Below, in pieces: positions 34,019 through 41,952 of a stretch of 46,570 bases of DNA. The position numbers and the translations under genes were made by a program. Source of the DNA: JACCYQ01 sp036675565 (GTDB taxonomy: Bacteria; Bacteroidota; Bacteroidia; Chitinophagales; Chitinophagaceae); NCBI GenBank assembly GCA_036675565.1, contig JAKFER010000151.1:1-46570 (forward strand), read 5' to 3'. Numbering within the stretch: position 1 is the stretch's first letter; the number at the start of each line of letters is the position of its first letter. The notes below the pieces were generated by a model. That model made no database searches. It was not told the DNA's origin and worked only from the letters and a program-made list of their open reading frames with translations.

Positions 34019-34314
34019 AAAAGAAAAAGGCAAAAGAATTATTAGTCGATCTAACCAATCAGGCAAATCAATTCAGAGATTTTTGAATTTTTACTTTTGA
34101 CTTTTTACTTTCTGAGTGTGTCAGGCTGAGCATGTCGAAGCCGTCAATTGAAATAAAAAAGAAATTTTTAGGATGATCTGTGCTTGTTAATGACTTTTCA
34201 AAATAAGCAATTGTGACTTTTTACTTTTGACTTTCTTAGGCTTCAGTTCAACCCAAGTTTTATAAATGCATATATCAAATAACTTATATTTATGATGTAT
34301 TAAACTATAGCGTC
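34019..34314. other. Repeat-rich intergenic zone before the interrupted gene
   Basis: No gene is seen. Two T-rich copies (34088-34112 and about 34211-34237) share TTTTTACTTTTGAC. One copy of a 24-base partly palindromic element lies at 34120-34143. The last 80 bases before the gene hold the probable promoter region (TATATCAAATAACTTATATT). Each T-rich copy contains TACTTTTG, which equals the -7 consensus, so they may be promoter-active. Confidence 0.5.
34120..34143 (+). repeat. Dispersed partly palindromic repeat, copy 1
   Basis: The core GTCAGGCTGAGC ATGTCGAAGCC is a 24-base element found in opposite orientation at 35184-35207 with one difference (T for G in the reverse complement). Its left half pairs imperfectly with its right half. 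I recognise this as a repeat seen in intergenic regions of many Bacteroidota and other genomes. Confidence 0.75.
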
Positions 34315-35088
34315 ATGATAAGAATACTCATTTTATCATTGCTAATATCCTCAACCGCATTTGCACAGGCTAAAAAGCAAACAACATTAAAAGAGTCTGT
34401 AGAACAGGTTAAAACATCAGCCAAAGAAATTGGAAATCTTTTTAAAAGTAAAGAGAAGAAAGAACAGGAAAAACTGGAACAGCAAAAAATCACTGATTCA
34501 CTGAAAAATGAAATGGCTGCAGATTCTTTGAAAAACAAAAATATTTCTGAGTCCGGTATACCATAGAAACCTTCAGATGATACGCTTCTTGCTCCTGTTC
34601 TTACCAACCTGGTCGTTAATTTTATTATTGCTGAAAACAAACCGGAAAACCCCAAAGCCACAAAAACAGCAGGAGCAAATTATGTTGACTTACAACTGGA
34701 TTTTGGACAAGGCATGCGCAGCAGTTTTTATTTTTCTACACTCAAGAAAGATCATGCTTTTGGAGATCTGAATAACGATGGCAGACAGGACCTGGTACTG
34801 AAACTATATTCCAATACCGGCGGCAATTCAGATTACCTGGATCTTTTTGTACTTACACAATCTCCAACTGGTTGGAAGATTTTAAACATCCAATCTTCTT
34901 CGGATGAGTCATTAAAAGGCTGTGAGATTGGACAGTTTATTCCGCAAACAATAGAAAATGGATGGCTGATTGGAGAGTCTCTTTGTTTTACCGATTCAGA
35001 TCCCCGGTGTTGCCCTTCCTTAAAATATAAAACCACGGTGAAGTGGATAAATAATGAGTTAAGGTTTGTGAAAAAGGAAAAGCAATGA
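34315..35088 (+). pseudogene. Secreted protein gene interrupted by one in-frame TAG (or a readthrough gene)
   Basis: One frame is open from ATG 34315 to TGA 35088 except for TAG at 34564-34566. The first part (83 residues) has a signal peptide (MIRILILSLLISSTAFAQ) and a Lys/Glu/Ser-rich helical stretch ending SESGIP. After the stop the frame continues with KPSDDTLLAPVLTN, a further 49 residues, then FSTLKKDHAFGDLNNDGRQD and LVLKLYSNTGGNSDYLDLFV, and ends in VKWINNELRFVKKEKQ. The second part resembles an FG-GAP/VCBS-like secreted domain (DLNNDGRQDLV). A recent nonsense mutation, a base error or programmed readthrough would all explain it; an internal ATG at 34714 could also restart the C-terminal part. 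I do not recognise the family. Confidence 0.75.
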
Positions 35089-35160
35089 CAATGAGGCAAT
35101 TTGGCAATTCGACAATCAGACAATGAAGCAATGAGGCAATTTGAGAATTTGAAAATGATT
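35082..35160 (+). repeat. AT-rich 12-mer-type repeat, copy after the interrupted gene
   Basis: CAATGAGGCAATTTGAGAAT-type units begin in the last codons (the gene's TGA is inside a unit) and run 75 bases, in the same polarity as the copy after carB. Confidence 0.65.
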
Positions 35161-35443
35161 TTTCATTTTTACTTACTTCCCGCCGGCTTCGACAGGCTCA
35201 GCCTGACAGTATTAATGAAATGAAAATTGCAAAATGATATTGCAAAATCTTAATTCGATTTATCGTTGACTGCAAAAAAATTAAACTCAGAATTTTTACT
35301 TTTTTACTTATCCTGGCTTTTTACTTTATTCATAACTAAGGTTTTTACATTAACAAATTATCTCATTTGCATAGATTGGTTTCCGTCACTATATTGGTGA
35401 ACAATTCAGCATGAATTAACCACCAACCAAAACCAATCTTAAC
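35161..35443. other. Repeat-rich intergenic zone after the interrupted gene
   Basis: No gene is seen. It holds a short T-rich copy (35161-35180), the inverted copy of the 24-base element (35184-35207) and a longer T-rich stretch (about 35293-35328, TTTTTACTTTTTTACTT). The order array, T-rich, 24-base element is the same as before the interrupted gene. Confidence 0.5.
35184..35207 (-). repeat. Dispersed partly palindromic repeat, copy 2 (inverted)
   Basis: Reverse complement of the 34120-34143 element with one mismatch. The two copies face each other about 1.06 kb apart around the interrupted gene. Confidence 0.75.
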
Positions 35444-36136
35444 ATGAAAATGCCTTTGCAAAAAAAGCAACATTGTATTGTTCTTTCATTTCTCCTGCTT
35501 ACCATATCAATTTTCTCCGGATGTTTATCTACCAGGAAAATGGATCGTTTTGTTTCAGAACAGTATAACCATCAAATCCCCAAACAGAATGCTAAAAAAG
35601 CACCAGCCATCACTGTGACTTATATAAGTCCATCATCCAACGATGTAATTTCTTCGAGTGAGCGAAAAACAAGTAAGGTTTTGCCATTGCTCTTTTACTG
35701 GCAGTGGGAATACAGGCATACATCAACACTAAATACTTCTATACCTGTAAATAATTTTGCCAATAATATATATGCCATAGCCAATAAAGGTTTGACTCAA
35801 AAACTCAATGGACAAAAATTAGCATTAACCGTTGAACAGGCGCCTACCACATTTGCCATGGTGGATAAAGCACATTTAATTTGGGTAGTATATGCCATTA
35901 GCTGGGATAAATGGTATACAGAACCGGACGCCAAAGACCTGATTGTTTCATATACTTTAACGAAAGATGGTGCTGAAAAAAAGGGTAAGATTATTATTGA
36001 GAATAAAGATCAAAATAAAGATATCCGGTTTTTTCAGTCATGGAGATCATCTACATCAGAATATCTTATCCAGTACAATCAAAACATCAAAGACATGACA
36101 AAAGCATTTGTAGATAAACTGATGGAGGAAATTTAG
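35444..36136 (+). CDS. Lipoprotein of unknown function
   Basis: 230 residues. The lipoprotein signal ends SIFSGCLST (Cys27). The mature part has alternating strands and helices (LPLLFYWQWEYRHTSTLNTS, VVYAISWDKWYTEPDAKDLI) and a C-terminal helix (NIKDMTKAFVDKLMEEI). I do not recognise the family, although the FYWQWEYRHT stretch with its aromatic cluster looks characteristic. ATG 35450 (MPLQKK) is a near alternative. It is a single gene with about 245 bases of gene-free DNA on the 3' side. Confidence 0.75.
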   Translation: MKMPLQKKQHCIVLSFLLLTISIFSGCLSTRKMDRFVSEQYNHQIPKQNAKKAPAITVTYISPSSNDVISSSERKTSKVLPLLFYWQWEYRHTSTLNTSIPVNNFANNIYAIANKGLTQKLNGQKLALTVEQAPTTFAMVDKAHLIWVVYAISWDKWYTEPDAKDLIVSYTLTKDGAEKKGKIIIENKDQNKDIRFFQSWRSSTSEYLIQYNQNIKDMTKAFVDKLMEEI

Positions 36137-36381
36137 TTTTAACAATGGGTATACCGGTAAAGCATAACCGCTTTTCATTCTTATTTCATATTATAGATTT
36201 CCATTGTTTAGTGCAGCTACGAGGAAAGCCATGTGTCTCTAACGGGCTTGAATTAAAATATCCTCAGCAAAAATACACAAACCCTCACCTTCTGATTCTC
36301 TAAACGTAGAGACTAATCACAATCTTAGCACAATGTTTAATATTTTGCTTTCTAAAGGTCTATCTTTCAGAAAATATAAAT

Positions 36382-36759
36382 ATGTCAGATAAAAACAAAA
36401 AGCAGTTTGGAGTTTGGATGGATTCACACAATGCAACCATCGTAGGTAGAGAAGATAATGAAAATGGAGCGTTTATTATCCTGGGACATGTAAAAAATGC
36501 CGGACCAGATAACAATTCTAATGAGAAAACCTCAAACAACCAGGCAATTGGTTTAACTACTAAATTCTTTAAAGAAATCGCCAGCAAGATGCCTAATATT
36601 GATGAAATTCACTTAACCGGAACCGGGCAAGTTCAGGAACAGTTTATAAAATTCCTTGCCGAAACCCCACAATATAAAAATGCAGTTTCAAGTGAAAGCA
36701 CTTCAAATAAAATGAGTGATGAAAATCTTACTTCGTTCATCATGAAACATTTTAATTAA
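36382..36759 (+). CDS. Small conserved protein, possibly eRF1/Pelota-like fold
   Basis: 125 residues. The pattern KKQFGVWMDSHNATIVG at the start, IDEIHLTGTGQVQEQFIKFL in the middle and a C-terminal MSDENLTSFIMKHF matches a Bacteroidota family that I remember as having GVWMDH... LFGPT... KMTENQ... motifs and that resembles the small domain of eRF1/Pelota proteins. The function is unknown to me. It stands alone with its own terminator; TATCTTTC at 36361 may be a degenerate -7 box, 13 bases before the ATG. Confidence 0.7.
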   Translation: MSDKNKKQFGVWMDSHNATIVGREDNENGAFIILGHVKNAGPDNNSNEKTSNNQAIGLTTKFFKEIASKMPNIDEIHLTGTGQVQEQFIKFLAETPQYKNAVSSESTSNKMSDENLTSFIMKHFN

Positions 36760-36781
36760 AAACCCCCATTCCTAATATTTG

Positions 36782-36812
36782 AGACCTTGGACAATTGTTT
36801 AAGGTCTTTTTT
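36782..36812 (+). terminator. Rho-independent terminator
   Basis: AGACCTT and AAGGTCT form a 7-bp stem with a 12-nt loop, followed by a T-run. Confidence 0.75.
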
Positions 36813-37043
36813 ATTTACATGCATAGAACAAAAAAGAAATACAGAATGTTGCAGACAAAAAAGTCGCTAATAATTTGTTTTGCCTATATGCCGGCTAAAG
36901 AATCATTTTTATTCAACTTTTTGATCTTTAATAAACTTTTGAATAACTTAATAGAGCTGAAGTAAACCGGCTGCCGGCACATTGCCAAGCCCTCAATACC
37001 ATAAGTTATGCGTGGGTCAACTGCATATCGAGAAATTCTGAAT

Positions 37044-38948
37044 ATGAAAAAAAGTATTCTACTTGCCAGTTTTATGTTTGTATTACTGCATTTTACTTTA
37101 GCGCAGAATAATACAATTGATTCTCTTGAAGCAATATTAAAAACCGCAGGCCAGGATACTAACAAAGTAAATATTCTGAATACCCTATCTTATGAGTTAT
37201 TGTATAGCAATACTGATACAACAATCTTCTTAGCAACCCAGGCAAAAAATCTGGCTGAAAAACTAAATTATTCAAAAGGTATTGCATCAGCCTACCTGAG
37301 ATTAGGCCAGGCTTATAATAACCTGGGAAGTTACGAGCAATCGCAGGCATACTTATCAAAGGCACTTGCCTTAAGTACTGACAAATTAACGACTGCAAAA
37401 ATATATGTCAATATTGGGATCAATCATTATGAAATGAGCAATTACCCGGAAGCATTGAAAAATTATTTTACCGGGTTGAAAGCCTTTGAAGAAGCTGGCG
37501 ATAAAAGAGCCATCGGGAGCGTCTATAACAATATTGCCAATATTTATACCGATATGGGCAAATACGACGAAGCATTGAAAAATCATATTGCCGCAAAGAA
37601 AATTCGTGAAGCAAACAATGATAAAAGAGGCATAGCAGGTTCGCATCTTAACATAGGAGTAATTTATTTTTCACAAGGCAACTATTATGAAGCTTTAAAA
37701 AATTGGTTTGAAGCAAAAAAATTATATGAAGAGCTCGGAGATAAAAACGAAGTCGCCTTAACTTACAACCACATTGGCGTTGTTTATAAGAATCAAGAGA
37801 AATATGAACCTGCAATGAAAAATTATTTTGATGCATTAAAAATACTGGAGGAAGTTCGCGATAAGGAAGGCATTGCCATTACCTACAACAATATCGGAAC
37901 GGTACTTATTGCAGACAGCAAAGCAGGGGAAGCAAAAGAATGGCTGATGAAAAGCCTTCATCTTGCCAAAGAGATCGGCATTAAAACAACGATACAGGAT
38001 GCTTACCTGAGTCTTGCCCGTGCAGACAGCGCTTTAAATAATTACCAGGATGCTTATGCGAATTACAAAATGTACATTGTATATCGCGATAGCATTGCCA
38101 ATAAAGAAAACACGGAAAAAATTGTACAACAGAAAATGCAGTACGAGTTTGATAAAAAAGAAACCCAGTCAAGAGCTGAGCAAGCCGTAACAAAAAAAGA
38201 ACTTCAGAGACAAAAACTGGTACGAAATGGATTTGTTGGTGGTTTTGCCATTGTATTGCTATTTGCATTGCTGTTCTTAAGCCAGCGTAACAAAATAAAC
38301 AAAGAAAAAAAACGAAGCGACGAATTGCTGCTCAATATTCTTCCAATTGAAGTGGCTAATGAAATCAAAATGAACGGGCGCTCCAATCCAAAAACCTTCA
38401 GCATGGTTACGGTTATGTTCACCGACTTTAAAGATTTTACCCAGGTAAGTCAAAACATAAGCGCTGAATTATTAGTAGCCGAACTGGATTATTGTTTCAG
38501 TGCATTTGACACAATATTACAGCATTACAAAATCGAGAAAATTAAAACCGTCGGTGATGCTTATCTCTGTGCCAGCGGGCTGCCTGTTTCCAGTTTCACA
38601 CATGCAACCGATATGGTAAATGCAGCCATTGAAATACGCAATTTCATGCTGCAACGTAAAAAAGAAAAAGAATCGAAAGGTGAAATTCCTTTCGAACTCC
38701 GTATAGGAATTCACACGGGACCAGTTGTTGCCGGTATTGTGGGTGTAAAAAAATATTCGTATGATATTTGGGGGGATACAGTGAATCTTGCAGCACGGAT
38801 GGAACAAAATTCAGAAGCCGGAAAAATAAATATCAGCAGCAGTACATATGAATTAGTAAAAGACAAATTTAAATGTCTTCACAGGGGAAAGTTACAGGCA
38901 AAGAATAAAGGTGAAGTTGATATGTTTTTTGTAGAGAAAACATTATAG
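37044..38948 (+). CDS. TPR-containing class III adenylate cyclase
   Basis: About 634 residues. A signal peptide (MKKSILLASFMFVLLHFTLA) is followed by about six TPR repeats (30-340), each with pairs like AYLRLGQAYNNLGSYEQSQA and YNNIANIYTDMGKYDEALKN. One membrane helix lies at 395-412, and the signalling linker RSDELLLNILPIEVANEIK leads into the catalytic domain (453-634). All key residues are present: metal-binding Asp461 and Asp505, base-selecting Lys501 and Asp574 (adenine-specific pair), Asn581 and Arg585. The TPR part should face the periplasm and act as a sensor. ATG 37044 starts the signal peptide; an in-frame ATG at 37008 would add 12 residues. No obvious partner regulator is next to it. 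Confidence 0.92.
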   Translation: MKKSILLASFMFVLLHFTLAQNNTIDSLEAILKTAGQDTNKVNILNTLSYELLYSNTDTTIFLATQAKNLAEKLNYSKGIASAYLRLGQAYNNLGSYEQSQAYLSKALALSTDKLTTAKIYVNIGINHYEMSNYPEALKNYFTGLKAFEEAGDKRAIGSVYNNIANIYTDMGKYDEALKNHIAAKKIREANNDKRGIAGSHLNIGVIYFSQGNYYEALKNWFEAKKLYEELGDKNEVALTYNHIGVVYKNQEKYEPAMKNYFDALKILEEVRDKEGIAITYNNIGTVLIADSKAGEAKEWLMKSLHLAKEIGIKTTIQDAYLSLARADSALNNYQDAYANYKMYIVYRDSIANKENTEKIVQQKMQYEFDKKETQSRAEQAVTKKELQRQKLVRNGFVGGFAIVLLFALLFLSQRNKINKEKKRSDELLLNILPIEVANEIKMNGRSNPKTFSMVTVMFTDFKDFTQVSQNISAELLVAELDYCFSAFDTILQHYKIEKIKTVGDAYLCASGLPVSSFTHATDMVNAAIEIRNFMLQRKKEKESKGEIPFELRIGIHTGPVVAGIVGVKKYSYDIWGDTVNLAARMEQNSEAGKINISSSTYELVKDKFKCLHRGKLQAKNKGEVDMFFVEKTL

Positions 38949-39063
38949 TATGTGTAGTAAAATTGTACAAATGTTTTTTTCATAGGACGATGGATAAAAT
39001 AATGCCAATCCTGACATTTTGCGTCCGACGAAACTCAATGAAAAAAATAAAAATATAGCTCCA

Positions 39064-39507
39064 ATGGAAACAAAGGAAAAAAATAACTCCATGGATTTGA
39101 ACAACAACTTGCATTCTCAAATACTTTTTCATGGCACCAAAGCCAACCTGAATACTGGTGATATCATTATACCTGGTTTTAACTCTAATTACGGCAAAAG
39201 AAAAAAGGCATCCTATGTTTACCTGTCCGCCACTATGGATGCTGCAATTTGGGGAGCTGAACTTGCAATGGGGGAAGGACCAGGCAGAATTTATTTAGTA
39301 GAACCAACAGGCCCAATTGAAGATGATCCCAATTTAACGGATAAGAAATTTCCGGGTAATCCAACCAAATCATACCGTACAAAAGATCCCCTTCGGGTAA
39401 CAGGTGAAATTACAGATTGGAAGGGCCATTCCCCAGAACAACTCAATGCTATGAAGGAACACCTCGATCGATTGAAACAACTTGGTATTGAGGCTATAGA
39501 AGATTGA
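39064..39507 (+). CDS. arr: NAD(+)--rifampin ADP-ribosyltransferase
   Basis: About 147 residues. Arr hallmarks: FHGTKANLNTGDIIIPGFNS with His23, YVYLSATMDAAIWGAELA with Tyr53, RIYLVEPTGPIEDDPNLTDK with the acidic residues near 87-93, and SYRTKDPLRVTGEITDW near the end. These residues (His, Tyr, Asp) are the catalytic ones in mycobacterial Arr, which inactivates rifamycins by ADP-ribosylation. ATG 39064 fits the family length; a TTG at 39019 and an ATG at 39091 are alternatives. It sits among unrelated small genes with no mobile element, so it looks like a resident gene rather than a recent import. Confidence 0.93.
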   Translation: METKEKNNSMDLNNNLHSQILFHGTKANLNTGDIIIPGFNSNYGKRKKASYVYLSATMDAAIWGAELAMGEGPGRIYLVEPTGPIEDDPNLTDKKFPGNPTKSYRTKDPLRVTGEITDWKGHSPEQLNAMKEHLDRLKQLGIEAIED

Positions 39508-39560
39508 GCAGAAAATAAAATATTGATATTTAAAATTGGCGTTCACAACATCCTTAAATA

Positions 39561-40244
39561 TTACCCTATTTTTCTAAAAAAATAAAAGTTCATCATACCA
39601 TTTTCTTTGAACCCAAGTCTTTCGTAAAGATCAATGGCTCTTTTGTTATCAGAACGTACATGCAAAAAAGGAATCTTCTTTTCTTCAAGGATGGAATTGA
39701 TTTGATGCTTAATTAAAAGCTGCGCATAACCTTTACCCAAATAATCCGGATGCGTGCATACTGCACTGACTTCTGTATAATCGTAAACATGCAGTCTTCT
39801 GCCAGTCATCGCGACTAGTTTATCATTCATAAATATTCCATGATAATGTCCAAAATCAATCGTTTTTTTTCCAAAAGGACCCGGTTTGGTAAGAACAGCA
39901 AGGTTTACCATTTGATCAATATGTTCTTGTTTCATGGGAATTACCTCTGAAAAATCATCTTCAAATTTTTTTTTTGACAAGTATAAAAACTGGGAGCCAT
40001 GAATAAATTGAATCAATTCCCAACCCTTTGGTAAAGAAATTTCTTTCCTGGTTGCATACAGTATCGTTCTGCCTGCTGGCAACAATTGGTGCAGATCCTT
40101 AAATCCATTCATGTAATCTTCCTGGAAACCTACAAAAGGCGAAACTTCTGGATTAAAATATTTCACCTGTTCAGATCCCATTGCTTTCTCGGCATCACCT
40201 GAAATCAAAGCATAATAAACCGGGTTATCTAGGAAATCATTCAC
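39561..40244 (-). CDS. GNAT-family N-acetyltransferase
   Basis: 227 residues. The N-terminus (NDFLDNPVYYALISGD, VKYFNPEVSPFVGFQ) and the C-terminal acetyl-CoA-binding domain (VSAVCTHPDYLGKGYAQLLI, VRSDNKRAIDLYERLGFKEN) match a FR47-like GNAT subfamily. Substrate unknown. The start is GTG at 40244; no ATG precedes the conserved NPVYYAL segment. It is convergent with arr. Confidence 0.9.
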   Translation of the reverse strand: MNDFLDNPVYYALISGDAEKAMGSEQVKYFNPEVSPFVGFQEDYMNGFKDLHQLLPAGRTILYATRKEISLPKGWELIQFIHGSQFLYLSKKKFEDDFSEVIPMKQEHIDQMVNLAVLTKPGPFGKKTIDFGHYHGIFMNDKLVAMTGRRLHVYDYTEVSAVCTHPDYLGKGYAQLLIKHQINSILEEKKIPFLHVRSDNKRAIDLYERLGFKENGMMNFYFFRKIG

Positions 40245-40249
40245 AACAC

Positions 40250-40257
40250 CAAATATA
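40250..40257 (-). promoter_or_regulatory. Candidate -7 box of the GNAT gene
   Basis: TATATTTG on the minus strand lies five bases before the GTG start codon. TTTG 15 bases upstream (40276 to 40273) could be a short-spaced -33 element. The transcript would be leaderless or nearly so. Confidence 0.4.
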
Positions 40258-40470
40258 CTTCCTACTCAATTACAAAGAGGAAATTGTGGCGGTGAACTTA
40301 TAAAGATCTAATGAATCAAAGGCATTATTAGCTTGCAAACCTTCACCATTTCTATTGAGTGGTAATCAAATTATACTCAACTTTTTGTTGTTAACTTCAA
40401 CATCAGTCTTTCAATGGATTACCAGGCACTGTATTATTTAAAAATTGCGTTAAACCCCAAATAAACCAAA

Positions 40471-41187
40471 ATGCATTCAAAAGTAAAACTGGCCAGAATC
40501 GCAGGCTTGCTTTATTTACTAATCATAATTTTTGGGCTAATTGCCCAGGTCTTTGTTCGCGACAACCTGGTTGATTATGACAATGCGACAAATACTGCAA
40601 AAAATATCCTGGCTTCAGAATTTTGGTACCGGTTTGGTTTTGTAAGTGAATTGCTAATGCTGGTTTGTGATATTGGTGTAGCAACAATTCTTTTCATTTT
40701 ACTTAAAGAAACCAGCAGGAATCTCTCTATACTTTCTACTTTATTCAGACTTGCAAGTATCATTATTTTAAGTGTGATCGCATTAAGTCATTACGCAGCC
40801 ATATTAATTTTAAAAGGACCTGTTTTCCTTGATGTTTTTAATACTGATCAACTCAATGCATTTGCATTATTTTCAATAAAATTACATGGAGCAGGATATA
40901 ATATCAGTCTGCTGTTTTTTGGTTTTCACCTGATTTTTCTTGGTTATTTGATTTATAAATCAGACCTGTTTCCTGAATTTCTAGGAGTTCTGATTCTTAT
41001 TGGAGGAACCTGTTATATTTTCAACAGTTTTGTCTGGTTTCTTTTCCCAAACCTGGTAAAAATAATTTACCCAGCCATTCTAATACCCTGCGCTATCGGA
41101 GAATGGGTATTCTGTTTCTGGCTGATCATAAAAGCTGTAAAACTACCTCAGTCAAAAGCTCATAATGTGAGTCAAACAATTAATTAA
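40471..41187 (+). CDS. DUF4386-family membrane protein
   Basis: 238 residues with about seven membrane segments, typical of DUF4386: start KLARIAGLLYLLIIIFGLIA, NILASEFWYRFGFVSELLML, and FFGFHLIFLGYLIYKSDLFP near the end. The function is unknown. It is a single gene without obvious partners. Confidence 0.92.
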   Translation: MHSKVKLARIAGLLYLLIIIFGLIAQVFVRDNLVDYDNATNTAKNILASEFWYRFGFVSELLMLVCDIGVATILFILLKETSRNLSILSTLFRLASIIILSVIALSHYAAILILKGPVFLDVFNTDQLNAFALFSIKLHGAGYNISLLFFGFHLIFLGYLIYKSDLFPEFLGVLILIGGTCYIFNSFVWFLFPNLVKIIYPAILIPCAIGEWVFCFWLIIKAVKLPQSKAHNVSQTIN

Positions 41188-41243
41188 AACTTGAAGAAGA
41201 CGTATCAACAATCCAAAAAGTCATTAATAAATACCGGATAAAC

Positions 41244-41258
41244 GAACCATTATGGTTC
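41244..41258. repeat. 15-base perfect palindromic hairpin
   Basis: GAACCAT, T, ATGGTTC lies in the gap between the DUF4386 and DUF1801 genes. No T-run follows, so it is not a typical terminator; it could be an operator or chance. Confidence 0.3.
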
Positions 41259-41448
41259 TATAATACGCACCAACTTTTTCCAGGGAATGTATTCCCAAGA
41301 GTTTCAATCAGCGAATATCAAAGTGCATTTATTTATTATCTTCATCTTAAGTTTTAACAGGTTTTAGTGTGGATTAATAATGATGAAATAATTCAGATTC
41401 CCAGGCCTGAATCTTTGTTAGAAACTACTCCTTGTAAAAATATTTTTT

Positions 41449-41853
41449 ATGGGTAAATTAGTAGAAATCAAAACCAAACAAACTTCTGACAGCGTAGACA
41501 GCTTCATTGAAAGTATACCCGATGAACAAAAGCGTAAAGACAGCCAGGCCATACTCCAAATGATGGAAAAAGCGATGAAGGAAAAACCGAAAATGTGGGG
41601 TAGTTCCATGATCGGTTTTGGGAATGTGAGATACAAAAGTCCCGCAACGGGCAGAGAAGTGGATTGGTTCAAAATTGGATTTTCACCTCGTAAAGCCAAT
41701 TTATCATTACACCTGATTGATTTAAAACGACATGCTGATGCATTGACTAAATTAGGGAAGCACAAGACAGGAGTGGGTTGTGTTTATATCAATAAACTTG
41801 CAGACGTGGATATAAAAGTTTTGGAAAAAATGATTACTGCATCAGCGAAATAA
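41449..41853 (+). CDS. DUF1801-family protein
   Basis: 134 residues. The DUF1801 core is clear: SVDSFIESIPDEQKRKDSQA, WGSSMIGFGNVRYKSPATGR and GCVYINKLADVDIKVLEKMI. Proteins of this family are small cytoplasmic proteins of unproven function. It starts at the first ATG, directly after a T-run. Confidence 0.93.
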   Translation: MGKLVEIKTKQTSDSVDSFIESIPDEQKRKDSQAILQMMEKAMKEKPKMWGSSMIGFGNVRYKSPATGREVDWFKIGFSPRKANLSLHLIDLKRHADALTKLGKHKTGVGCVYINKLADVDIKVLEKMITASAK

Positions 41854-41952
41854 TTAATCAATTTTTTTGAATGGGATTCGCCAGCTCACTTATGGTTAGC
41901 CCACGCAGGTTTTATGTTAATGCACCCTTATTCCATAGAGATAAATTAAAGT

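Noticed and set aside
34577..34771. 64-residue frame overlapping the interrupted gene
   Set aside because: It is out of frame with the gene's protein-like sequence and lies across the region where the main frame continues.
33931..35160. CRISPR-like array in the AT-rich repeats
   Set aside because: The units are adjacent and degenerate with no unique spacers, and no cas gene is present.
39064..39507. arr as a recently acquired resistance gene
   Set aside because: No integrase, attC site, IS or change of neighbours is visible, and base use looks like the surrounding genes.
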